Below are positions 21,078-29,189 of a stretch of DNA of 38,502 nt, in pieces. This stretch comes from a virus. A program made the translations under genes and the position numbers. Location: positions 1-38,502 of IMG/VR virus record IMGVR_UViG_3300031951_000491; one strand, given 5' to 3'. The notes under the pieces were generated by a model. It saw only the letters and a program-made list of their open reading frames with translations. It searched no databases and was not told where the DNA came from. Every line of letters starts with the position of its first letter. Positions within the stretch are counted from its first letter, which is position 1.

Positions 21078-22460
21078 GTGGCCACCCAGATTGTTACCAC
21101 GGAGTTTTCGCTTGATCGACCGGCTGCACCCAACCTGCCATTGGCCCCTCCTCAATATGACTCACGCTATCACGAGGCCCTCAATAACGTCCTGCGGTTG
21201 TATTTCAACCGCCTAGACACTTTCTTGGCGAAACTTATGGCCGACACATCCACACTTCCAGTCTCTATCGGCGGCACCAACGTAGACGCCTTTGGACGGT
21301 TGCGTGTTAGCCAACCCTACACACTCTTCGACAGCCAGAACCGCTACGCTGCTGATAATCAGTTCGACGTAGCCACGACTGGCACGGGCACGACGACATT
21401 CTTGTCCAACGAAGCGGCAGTGAAGATGGAGGTCACTGGGGCGGGGGTTGGCTCTGTAACCCGTCAATCCTATCGCTCGTTCCCGTATCAGCCGGGTAAA
21501 GGTTTGTTAGTGCTTGCTACCTTTGTGATGGACAGCAGCATGAGCCTGAACCTCACGCAGCGGGTGGGGTACTACAACGACAGTAACGGGGTGTTCTTCC
21601 AACGCATCGACGGGACTTACTCGTTTGTGCTGCGCTCCTCAACGTCTGGCTCACCCAGCGATGCCCGGACGGTCAATCAAGATGACTGGAACGGTGACAA
21701 GTTGGACGGCACCGGAGCTTCCGGGTATACCCTAGACCCGTCCAAAGCTCAGATTCTGTGGATGGACTTTGAGTGGCTAGGCGTCGGTTCCGTTCGGTGC
21801 GGTTTCATCATCAACGGTGAATACATCGTCTGCCACACATTCAACAACGCCAACGAGATTACTGGCGTCTACATGACCACAGCCATCCTGCCAGTGCGGT
21901 ACGAGATTAAGACCGTGACCTCTGCGGTGGCTGCATCCATGAAATCAATCTGCTGCTCGGTCATCTCTGAGGGCGGGTTTGAGCAGACCTCCATCGACCA
22001 TGTGGCGCGACGCACCACAATCTTGGGCACCATCGGCACGACCTTTTTGCCGCTTGTCTCCATCCGACTTGCCTCTGGACGCACAGGTGCGGTGGTGTTG
22101 CCCAACCGGGTTCAAGTCTTACCCACGACCAGTCAGAACTATGAGGTGGCGCTCATCAAGAACCCCACCCTGACGGGCGCTACTTGGGCGGCTACTGTAC
22201 CTTCAGACTCGAATGTCGAGTTTGATGTGGCTGCTACGGCGACCACGGGCGGCACTATTGTGCAGACAGACTATGTAACTTCTTCTGGCTCAGGCGGAGT
22301 GCAGAACACCAGTCTGCCAAACGATTACAACTTTGACCTCCAACTGGGCGCATCCATCGCCGGGGTCAGTGACATCTACACCGTTGCCATCAGAACTGTG
22401 TCTGGGGCAACCACGGGCGACGCGGTTGGGTCACTTTCCTTCTACGACCTAACACAATAA
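21078..22460 (+). CDS. Tail protein, lectin-like beta-rich (460 aa)
   Basis: The start is GTG at 21078; GGAGA at 21067-21071 lies upstream. After an N-terminal helical segment (YHEALNNVLRLYFNRLDTFL) comes the block DAFGRLRVSQPYTLFDSQNR, a motif I remember from many environmental phages. The rest is beta-strand rich with QRVGYYNDSNGVFFQRIDGT, and WMDFEWLGVGSVRCGFIING, resembling a concanavalin-type jelly roll. A C-terminal domain (SFYDLTQ) follows. It may be a tail or spike component. The function is inferred from context. Confidence 0.7.
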   Translation: MATQIVTTEFSLDRPAAPNLPLAPPQYDSRYHEALNNVLRLYFNRLDTFLAKLMADTSTLPVSIGGTNVDAFGRLRVSQPYTLFDSQNRYAADNQFDVATTGTGTTTFLSNEAAVKMEVTGAGVGSVTRQSYRSFPYQPGKGLLVLATFVMDSSMSLNLTQRVGYYNDSNGVFFQRIDGTYSFVLRSSTSGSPSDARTVNQDDWNGDKLDGTGASGYTLDPSKAQILWMDFEWLGVGSVRCGFIINGEYIVCHTFNNANEITGVYMTTAILPVRYEIKTVTSAVAASMKSICCSVISEGGFEQTSIDHVARRTTILGTIGTTFLPLVSIRLASGRTGAVVLPNRVQVLPTTSQNYEVALIKNPTLTGATWAATVPSDSNVEFDVAATATTGGTIVQTDYVTSSGSGGVQNTSLPNDYNFDLQLGASIAGVSDIYTVAIRTVSGATTGDAVGSLSFYDLTQ

Positions 22461-22482
22461 AATCTGTTAAAAGGAGCATGCT

Positions 22483-23517
22483 ATGGCAGGCGGTGGTGTT
22501 GGCGAAGCAATGTTGATTGGCGCTGCCATAGGTGGTGGCTCCGCTGCGGTTACAGGTGGTGACCCCCTCAAGGGTGCGTTGCTTGGTGGTCTGACGGGCG
22601 GAGCCGGGGCTGGGATTGGTGGCGCTCTTGGCGGAGCCGCTGGCGGTGCGGGTGTTGGAACGACGGCGGCTGCTACTGCTGGGGTTGAAGGTGCGTTGGC
22701 AAACGCGTTGCCGCTTACTTCCACTGGCACAATAGCTACTACCGCTGCTCCTACTACCCTTGCTTCAACTGGTAGTCTCCCAGCAGGGATGAATTTTGCC
22801 CAAGCCAGTCAAGCCGCCAACCTTGCAAGTAATGCCGCACTCCAGCAGAGTACCAACGCGGCGATGGCCAATGCGCTGCCTCTGACGGCAAACGCGGGAA
22901 TGCCGATGTACTCGGCGGCAGGTACTGGTGGTATTTCTAACCTACCCACAGCCGCTACTGCTGCTCCTAGCAGCTTCCAAACGGCTATGCAGAACCCTTT
23001 GAATTACATCAAGGCTAATCCCTTGTCGATGGGTTCAGCAGGTATTGCCGGTGCCTTGGGTGGTCGCCGTCCCATGGAAGAGGAAGAGGAGTACAAGGGT
23101 CCCCTGAGCCGCTTTCGCTTCAACCCTGATACCTATCGCCCTGCGTTTGCTGATGGTGGTATTGCATCGCTGCCTTCTGGCTACGACCGCATGGTGGGAG
23201 ACATGCCGATGTATCAGCGCATGGCCCGTGGGGGTGTTTCTGACCTTGGCACCTACTCAGACGGTGGTCGCATGCTGCGTGGTCCCGGTGATGGCATGTC
23301 CGACAGCATTCCCGGCGTGATTGCCAACAAGCGCCCTGCTCGGTTGGCTGATGGTGAGTTTGTTGTGCCCGCCGATGTGGTGTCCCATCTTGGTAATGGT
23401 TCAACCGATGCTGGTGCCAAGCAGCTTTATGCCATGATGGACAAGGTACGCAAAGCACGGACCGGCACCAAGAAGCAGGGCCGCGAAATTAACCCACGTA
23501 AGTACGTGCCCGCTTAA
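22483..23517 (+). CDS. Glycine/alanine-rich virion protein with conserved C-terminal domain, ejection-type (344 aa)
   Basis: AAAAGGAG supports the ATG. The first 60 residues are a Gly/Ala-rich hydrophobic region with glycine-zipper look (IGAAIGGGSAAVTGG, LLGGLTGGAGAGIGGALGG) suited to membrane insertion. The C-terminal domain begins near MSDSIPGVIANKRPARLADG and continues with EFVVPADVVSHLGNGSTDAG and AKQLYAMMDKVRKARTG. This ARLADGEFVVPADVVSxLGNGSTxAGAxxLYxMMDxVRKARTG block is common in environmental phages. Two GG elements (FADGGIASLPSG, MARGGVSDLGTYSDGG) match neighbours. I infer a role in DNA ejection. Confidence 0.72.
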   Translation: MAGGGVGEAMLIGAAIGGGSAAVTGGDPLKGALLGGLTGGAGAGIGGALGGAAGGAGVGTTAAATAGVEGALANALPLTSTGTIATTAAPTTLASTGSLPAGMNFAQASQAANLASNAALQQSTNAAMANALPLTANAGMPMYSAAGTGGISNLPTAATAAPSSFQTAMQNPLNYIKANPLSMGSAGIAGALGGRRPMEEEEEYKGPLSRFRFNPDTYRPAFADGGIASLPSGYDRMVGDMPMYQRMARGGVSDLGTYSDGGRMLRGPGDGMSDSIPGVIANKRPARLADGEFVVPADVVSHLGNGSTDAGAKQLYAMMDKVRKARTGTKKQGREINPRKYVPA

Positions 23518-23528
23518 AGGAGAACATC

Positions 23529-24458
23529 ATGGCAGGTGGTGGAAGCGGGGATACACGGCCCCCAAGCCCTTTTCAGTATTCGCCTCAAGGCAATCTAACG
23601 GGCATGTATGGGACACAGGGCAACATCTCTGGTTCCGACATGAACAACTTGATCCAGCGCAACATGGGTAACTATGGTTACACCGTCAACGCGTTGAACC
23701 AAGCAGGTATTGGCCAACCGGACGTTGCGACCATGGCGGGTATTCAGCCCGAGGGCGTCTATACGTACATGAATCGCCCGTCGCCTTACACGAGCCAGTT
23801 CTATCAGCCCATCTACCAGCCTCAGTACTCGTCGTACAGCGCCAGTCCGCAGGCTACGTTTGGTGTGGCCGCGTATGGCACCAACCCCATAATGAATCAA
23901 GACATCATGACGCGGGGTATGCAGACGGTGCCGTACTACGGGTTTGGCGGTGGCAACCTCGACATGTTTGGCATCCCGTCCGTGCGTACGCCGTTTACGT
24001 ACTTCCCACAACAGACTGGGTTGTCACAGCGGTATTCGTTTGATCAGCGTCGAACTATTCAGCCGGTGCCTGATGATCGCCGTGTAGTGCAGGGTGATGG
24101 TGGTACTGGTGGTACTGGTGGTACTGGTGGTACTGTTGGGGGTGGTGGGGTCAACATTGGTGGCGGTGGCGGGGGTAGTGGTGTGAATCCAATTGACTTT
24201 ACCCCTATTGATACTACGCTGCCTGTAATACGACCGGGCGATCAAGACGTTTTTGCGTTTAACAGGGGCTTTGGTGGTGGCTTCGGTGGTGGCTTCGGTG
24301 GAGGGTACGGCGACAGCTTTGCCATGCCTTACTTTGGCCAACCGGACGTCCCAACCATGGGGCGTGCTCCTATCGTCACGCGCTCTGCACAAGTACGCGG
24401 CACCCCCAACGTCATGCGCCGTGCCGAAGGCGGCATCACTGACCTGCTGAAGAAATGA
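23529..24458 (+). CDS. Glycine-rich virion protein with GG motif tail (309 aa)
   Basis: AAAGGAG supports the ATG. The N-terminal half is Pro/Tyr/Gln-rich and low in predicted helix (PSPFQYSPQGNLTGMYGTQG). Residues about 191-225 are almost pure Gly/Thr/Val (GGTGGTGGTGGTVGGGG) and a second glycine block (GFGGGFGGGFGGGYG) follows near 245-255. The C-terminus ends RRAEGGITDLLKK, carrying the same AxGG element as other proteins here. Low complexity suggests a flexible virion component. The family is not recognised. Confidence 0.7.
   Translation: MAGGGSGDTRPPSPFQYSPQGNLTGMYGTQGNISGSDMNNLIQRNMGNYGYTVNALNQAGIGQPDVATMAGIQPEGVYTYMNRPSPYTSQFYQPIYQPQYSSYSASPQATFGVAAYGTNPIMNQDIMTRGMQTVPYYGFGGGNLDMFGIPSVRTPFTYFPQQTGLSQRYSFDQRRTIQPVPDDRRVVQGDGGTGGTGGTGGTVGGGGVNIGGGGGGSGVNPIDFTPIDTTLPVIRPGDQDVFAFNRGFGGGFGGGFGGGYGDSFAMPYFGQPDVPTMGRAPIVTRSAQVRGTPNVMRRAEGGITDLLKK
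24099..24134 (+). repeat. Nine-base minisatellite, four exact copies (GGTGGTACT)
   Basis: GGTGGTACT occurs four times without interruption. It encodes Gly-Gly-Thr in frame, so copy-number change would not break the gene. It is a likely slippage site. Confidence 0.85.
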
Positions 24459-24874
24459 ACCTCAGCATCCGCCCCGTCGATACCATCCACGTCCAACAAG
24501 TTTGGCCGTTGGTGGAGGAGTATCTGAAAGCGGCGCTTGAGAAGGACGGAACCTGCACGGACTACAACATTCACCATGTGCAGATGTTTCTGACGACTGG
24601 GCAGTGGATGTTGCTTGTGGCTGTAGACGAGGACAACACCGTGCACGGTGCGGCAACGGTGTCCTTCATCAACTACCCGCTGAGTCGGGTAGCTTTTATT
24701 ACTGCTATTGGCGGTAAGCTGATTTCTAATGACGAGACGTTTGAGCAACTTAAAGCACTGCTCAAACAACGCGGTGCCACAAAGATTCAAGGCTTCGGAC
24801 GCGAAGCGATTGTGCGCCTGTGGAAGCGGTACAACTTTGAACCGCGCAACACTTTAGTCGAGGTGACGATATGA
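24455..24874 (+). CDS. GNAT-like acetyltransferase-fold protein, T7 gp13-like (139 aa)
   Basis: It overlaps the upstream stop by four bases and the downstream start by four bases (ATGA), so three genes are translationally linked. The sequence has LSIRPVDTIHVQQVWPLVEE at the start, a central WMLLVAVDEDNTVHGAATVS strand pair, then AFITAIGGKLISNDETFEQL and GATKIQGFGREAIVRLWKRY, ending NFEPRNTLVEVTI. The strand, helix and the IxGxGRxxxxRLWKRYxFxxxxTLVEV end fit a small GNAT-type fold. From memory T7 gp13, an internal virion protein needed for particle assembly, belongs to this type. Whether it acetylates anything is unknown. Confidence 0.68.
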   Translation: MNLSIRPVDTIHVQQVWPLVEEYLKAALEKDGTCTDYNIHHVQMFLTTGQWMLLVAVDEDNTVHGAATVSFINYPLSRVAFITAIGGKLISNDETFEQLKALLKQRGATKIQGFGREAIVRLWKRYNFEPRNTLVEVTI

Positions 24875-27489
24875 GCGGTGGCGGCGGTCCTACACAAACA
24901 ACCGTAACTCAGTCCAACGTTCCTGATTGGCTGCGCCCCCAAGTCGAGACTGTTCTCGGCGGGGCGATGAAGGAGCTTTTTCAAACGCGAGAAGTTCCCG
25001 GCGTTGACGGTGCGCCTAGCACGTACGAGATTACAGGCACCAAGCCTTTTGTCCCGTACAGCGCCGATCCGCGCTCGTACGTAGCGGGCTTCAGCCCTCT
25101 GCAACAGCAAGTGCAGTTCAACGCTGCCAACCTGCAAGTACCGCAGCAGTATTTGCAGGGTACTCAGTTTGCTCAAGCCGCCGGTATGGGGGGACTTGGC
25201 ACAACCGGCCAAGCCGCAGGCTACGGGCAGGCTGGCTTCCAGTCTGGTCAATTGGGTCAGATGCAGGCTGCACGTGCGGCACAGGACGCTGCTCGTCAAG
25301 CGCGTAGGGCTACTGAAACCGCCTATGGCTATGGCGCTCAAGGCGCTCAATTTGGTGCGCAAGCAGCGGATGTTGCTGCGCAATCTGCGCAACGTGCTGA
25401 ACAACGCGCCCAAGCCGCCGAACAGGCGGGGTATGGCTACGGGCAGGCAGGCTTTGAGGCAGGGTTGCGCGGGGAAGGTATTGGTGCGGGGGCGCTGCAA
25501 GACGCGCTTGCTCGTGCAAATATGGCTACTGCGATGGCGCAGCAGGCTGGTGCCCAAGGCCAACGTTCTGGCTTGATGGGCCAAGATATTGGTGTGCGGG
25601 GTGGCGCACGATTTGGTGAAGCCGGGTATCAGGCTGGTCTGCAAGGACAACAATCAGGGCTTCTTGGTCAACAGGTTGGCCTTGAGCGCGGGGCCATGTT
25701 TGGAGATTTGGGCGCTGGGTATGGCTCTCAAGCCGCTGCTCTTGCTCCTGAAATGCAGGCGTATGGCCGCGCTGGTTACGGTTCAGGGTTGCTTGGTCAG
25801 CAGCTTGCGCTTGAAGCCGCCAATCGTTACGGGGCTATGGGTTCTGGGTATGGCGCTCGTGCAGCAGCCATGGCTCCTGAAGCGCAACAGTATGGACGTG
25901 GTGCCGCCGACATTGCGCGTATGGGCCTGCGTGCGGAAGAACTTGGTCGCGACATCACGGGGCAGGCCCGTGGCTACGCACAACAAGCCGCCGGTATTGG
26001 TGATCTGTACGAACGCATGGCAACAAGTCCTGCGGCGTACCAACAGTTCATGTCGCCGTATCAGCGGATGGTGACTGACCTTCAGATGCAAGCCGCGCAG
26101 CGGCAGGCTGATATTGGGCGCACACAACGGGCTAGTCAGGCCGCACGTGCAGGCGCGTTTGGTGGTGCGCGGCAGGCAATTGAGAACGCCGAAGCCCAGC
26201 GTGCACTTGAGACGCAGATGCAGAACATTCAGGCTCAGGGCCTGCAACAAGCCTTCCAACAAGCACAGGCAAACATCGCTCAGCGTGCACAACTAGGACT
26301 GCAAGGATTGTCGGGTGCTCAAGCGGGTCTAGGCACCGCACTCCAAGGCGGGCAGCTTGGTCTGTCTGGTATTGGTCAAGCGATGGCCGGACAGCAAGCG
26401 GGTCTTGCAGGTCTTGGGCAAGCCGGTCAGCTTTATGGTCTTGGTATGCAAGGCGCAGGCATGGGCCTGCAAGCCGCGCAAACTGGTCTGGCTGGAACCG
26501 CCCAAGGCATGCAGGGCGCAGGTGTTGGTATTCAAGGATTGCAAGGCGCGAATCAGGTCTATCAGACGGGTATTCAAGGTGCAGGCATGGGGCTGCAAGG
26601 ATTGCAGGCTCAACTTGCTGGTACCGCACAAGGTATGCAAGGCGCAGGATTGGGTATCCAAGGTGCACAGGCAGGGTTGGCGGGTGTGGATCGGCAACTG
26701 GCCGGTACGGCGCAGGGAATGCAGGGCGCACAGATTGGTTTGTCGGCTGCGGATCGCGCAATTGCCGCTGGTCAGCTTGCACAACAAGGTGCACAGACCG
26801 GGTTGGCAGGTACGGCTCAGGCCATGCAAGGTGCGCAAGCAGGGTTGTCTGGTGTAGACCGCGCCATGGCTGCGGGGCAGCTTGGACTAGCTGGTGGTGC
26901 TCAGAACATTCAAGGTTTGCAGGCCGCTATGCAGGGTTCGGGGCTTGGACTCCAAGGTGTTGGCCAAGCCATCAACGCCGGCCAACTTGGGTTGCAGGGC
27001 GCAGGTGTCGGACTGCAAGGCACTGCTCAGGGTATCCAAGGCGCACAAGCTGGACTCCAAGGGGTCACTGGCCAACAGGCTGGATTCGGACTTGCCGGTC
27101 AGATGGCTGGGCAACTGGGCACGTTGGGCCAACAACAGCTTGCTGCGCAGACCGGCATTCTTGGGTTGCAGAACCAGATTGGTGCACAGCAGCAGGCTCA
27201 AGAGCAACAAATCATTAACCAAGCCATCCAGAACTACGCGCAAGCTCAACAGTCGCCAATGGAACGCATGCAGCAGTTCAACGCGCTCTTGCGTGGATAC
27301 GCTGTGCCGGGTACAACTACGGCACAGTATCAAGCTGCTCCTAGCTTGGCTTCGCAAGCCGCCGGTTTGGGTATGGCTGGCGTGGGACTGTCTGGTCTCA
27401 TGGGTGGCGGCAAGAAGAAGGGCGGCGCGATTAAAGAGTCGGATGGCGTAGACAAGTTGGCCCTGCGTAAAGCACTGGCTGGAGTCTGA
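24871..27489 (+). CDS. Large Gln/Gly/Ala-rich heptad-repeat virion protein, ejection-type (872 aa)
   Basis: The start overlaps the previous stop (ATGA). The N-terminal 100 residues are ordinary (VPDWLRPQVETVLGGAMKEL). About residues 100-380 form Ala/Gly/Gln/Tyr-rich helical repeats (AYGYGAQGAQFGAQAADVAA). A conserved-type block follows near 390-450 (FMSPYQRMVTDLQMQAAQRQ, RAGAFGGARQAIENAEAQRA). Residues 476-734 are 37 unbroken heptads such as GLAGTAQ and GMQGAQI. The C-terminus ends MGGGKKKGGAIKESDGVDK. Length, repeats and position fit an internal virion protein that threads into or across the cell envelope during DNA ejection. No enzyme motif is seen. Confidence 0.72.
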   Translation: MSGGGGPTQTTVTQSNVPDWLRPQVETVLGGAMKELFQTREVPGVDGAPSTYEITGTKPFVPYSADPRSYVAGFSPLQQQVQFNAANLQVPQQYLQGTQFAQAAGMGGLGTTGQAAGYGQAGFQSGQLGQMQAARAAQDAARQARRATETAYGYGAQGAQFGAQAADVAAQSAQRAEQRAQAAEQAGYGYGQAGFEAGLRGEGIGAGALQDALARANMATAMAQQAGAQGQRSGLMGQDIGVRGGARFGEAGYQAGLQGQQSGLLGQQVGLERGAMFGDLGAGYGSQAAALAPEMQAYGRAGYGSGLLGQQLALEAANRYGAMGSGYGARAAAMAPEAQQYGRGAADIARMGLRAEELGRDITGQARGYAQQAAGIGDLYERMATSPAAYQQFMSPYQRMVTDLQMQAAQRQADIGRTQRASQAARAGAFGGARQAIENAEAQRALETQMQNIQAQGLQQAFQQAQANIAQRAQLGLQGLSGAQAGLGTALQGGQLGLSGIGQAMAGQQAGLAGLGQAGQLYGLGMQGAGMGLQAAQTGLAGTAQGMQGAGVGIQGLQGANQVYQTGIQGAGMGLQGLQAQLAGTAQGMQGAGLGIQGAQAGLAGVDRQLAGTAQGMQGAQIGLSAADRAIAAGQLAQQGAQTGLAGTAQAMQGAQAGLSGVDRAMAAGQLGLAGGAQNIQGLQAAMQGSGLGLQGVGQAINAGQLGLQGAGVGLQGTAQGIQGAQAGLQGVTGQQAGFGLAGQMAGQLGTLGQQQLAAQTGILGLQNQIGAQQQAQEQQIINQAIQNYAQAQQSPMERMQQFNALLRGYAVPGTTTAQYQAAPSLASQAAGLGMAGVGLSGLMGGGKKKGGAIKESDGVDKLALRKALAGV
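26296..27072 (+). repeat. 37 tandem 21-base heptad repeats without phase break
   Basis: Residues 476-734 can be cut into 37 blocks of exactly seven: GLQGLSG, AQAGLGT, ALQGGQL, GLSGIGQ and so on to GIQGAQA and GLQGVTG. The usual pattern is Gly or Ala at position 1, Leu/Ile/Met at position 2 and Gln/Ala/Gly elsewhere. No insertion or deletion breaks the register across 777 bases. Sub-blocks such as GLAGTAQ-GMQGAG and GLSGVDR-AMAAGQL recur. Confidence 0.85.
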
Positions 27490-27491
27490 AT

Positions 27492-29180
27492 ATGAGCATC
27501 GCACAAAGCATCTTGGCTAACCCCGGCAAGTACTCCATCGCGCAGTTGAGACGCGGGGTGGAGACCGGCACCATCCCTGCCTACATTGCGATTCCTCTTA
27601 TTCAAGAGAAGATGCGGCAGCAACAGCAGGCAAAGATGGCTGAAGCCGCTGCTGGAGCACCTCAACAGAACGCGCCGAGTGTTGCGCAAGAAGTACTAGC
27701 CAACTCCGCTCCGATGGATGCCGGGGTTACTGCACTGCCCAGTGGCTTGCCCGCTCAGATGGCCGGTGGTGGCATCGTGGCGTTTGAAGAGGGCGGTGAG
27801 GTTGAGCGGTATCAGAACGAGGGGCTGGTGCAGCCGCGCAGTATTTATGACCCCGAGCGCGATCCGTTGCTCCGACAGTTGAGAGAAGACCCGCAAGCGC
27901 AGGCAGATCGTGCCGCGATGGCTGAAACGTTGCGCAAGCTGGGCTACTCGGCCATGGACCTTGCGACTCTGCCGGGGCGTGGTGTTGCTGGTGCGTTTGA
28001 GTCCGCAGTGACTCGGCCTTTGCGTGCCCTTGGTGTGCCAGTTCCCTATCTGCCTGAGTCGTTCTACGGTGGTGACCGTAGCAGCATGACGCCATACTTT
28101 GACAGGCTGCGTAAGCAGGAAGCGGAAAAGAAACCCGTTGCTCCTACTGCAACTCCTGCGGCTGCTGCCCCTGCGGCTGCTGCCCCTGCTCCCGCACCTG
28201 CTCCTGCTGCACCCAAGCCGGGTGGTGGCATCTACGATCTCGTGCAATCCAAGGGCCAGTTCCCTGCGCCCCCACGCACTGAGTCGATGGAGGATGTGGT
28301 GCGTCGTCAGATGTACGGCACTGAAACGGAACCCGGTTTTCTCGCTCGATCTGAAGCGCGTAGCCGCAATCTGTTTGAAGAGCTTGGTAAAAACAAGTTG
28401 GAAGGCAAAGCCTTTGAGGGGCTTGAGTCCGACATCAAGAAGGAAGCCGAAGCTGCTGGAGCAGATCGTCAGCAAGCCAAATACATGGCGTTCCTCAAGG
28501 CAGGTCTGGCCACAATGGCTGGCACCTCGCGGCATGCGCTTGAGAACATTGGCAAGGGCGCAATGACCGGCTTTGAAGATTACAAGACTGCTGTCAGCGA
28601 TCTGAAGAAGGCCGAGAAAGAACGGCAACGCCAGATGGCGTTTATCGAGCAGGCTCGTCGTGCTGAGGCACAAGACAACCTGCGGCGTCGTGATGCCCTA
28701 TTGGAGAAGGCTAACGCCTCGGCTGAGCGCCGTGATGAGTTTGGCACCAACGCCATCATCAACGCCACGGGCAAGGACCGTGATCAAGCCACCGAAATCT
28801 GGAAGACCCAGTTTGCCGGTGAGAAGACGCTTCAGGCCGCTGGCATCGGTGCCCAAGCCACACTGGGCGCTGCCAAGATGCGCCTTGATGCGATGGGTAA
28901 TCGTGGCACTGGTCTTACGCCATACCAACTGGCACAGCTTCGTGCCGGTGCTGAAAAGATGGTGGACCAAGACGCGGTGCGTGCAGAACTGGCCAAGTCA
29001 CTGAAGTTGGCTAAGACTCCGGCACCGGGAGCCGACAAGTCGTTTGACGAAAAGGTTGCGGCGCTTTATCAGACTAAACTTGATGAGGTTGTGGCCCGTC
29101 GTCTAGGCGTTGACGCCAGTCGCGGTGGCGGTGTGCCCAATATGTTTGCCGGATATAGACTGGTCCCTGACGCCGAATAA
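27492..29180 (+). CDS. Large virion protein with GGGIVAF element, ejection-type (562 aa)
   Basis: GGAG at 27480-27483 ends eight bases ahead of the ATG. The N-terminus reads ANPGKYSIAQLRRGVETGTI then PAYIAIPLIQEKMRQQQQAK. A GG element (AQMAGGGIVAFEEGGEVERY) lies near residues 88-107. An Ala/Pro linker (TPAAAAPAAAAPAPAPAPAA) spans roughly 217-240. The C-terminal half is helical, with ARSEARSRNLFEELGKNKLE, then AKYMAFLKAGLATMAGTSRH and long charged helices (DLKKAEKERQRQMAFIEQAR). I recall this N-terminal SIAQLxxGVxxGxIPAYIxIPLIQEKM type from marine phage virion proteins. Role in ejection is inferred from context. Confidence 0.72.
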   Translation: MSIAQSILANPGKYSIAQLRRGVETGTIPAYIAIPLIQEKMRQQQQAKMAEAAAGAPQQNAPSVAQEVLANSAPMDAGVTALPSGLPAQMAGGGIVAFEEGGEVERYQNEGLVQPRSIYDPERDPLLRQLREDPQAQADRAAMAETLRKLGYSAMDLATLPGRGVAGAFESAVTRPLRALGVPVPYLPESFYGGDRSSMTPYFDRLRKQEAEKKPVAPTATPAAAAPAAAAPAPAPAPAAPKPGGGIYDLVQSKGQFPAPPRTESMEDVVRRQMYGTETEPGFLARSEARSRNLFEELGKNKLEGKAFEGLESDIKKEAEAAGADRQQAKYMAFLKAGLATMAGTSRHALENIGKGAMTGFEDYKTAVSDLKKAEKERQRQMAFIEQARRAEAQDNLRRRDALLEKANASAERRDEFGTNAIINATGKDRDQATEIWKTQFAGEKTLQAAGIGAQATLGAAKMRLDAMGNRGTGLTPYQLAQLRAGAEKMVDQDAVRAELAKSLKLAKTPAPGADKSFDEKVAALYQTKLDEVVARRLGVDASRGGGVPNMFAGYRLVPDAE

Positions 29181-29189
29181 GGAAACGCG

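Noticed and set aside
6993-22460. Tape-measure protein or tail-chaperone frameshift
   Set aside because: No long helical tape-measure gene and no slippery heptamer between paired tail genes is seen; the tail genes fit a short-tailed phage.
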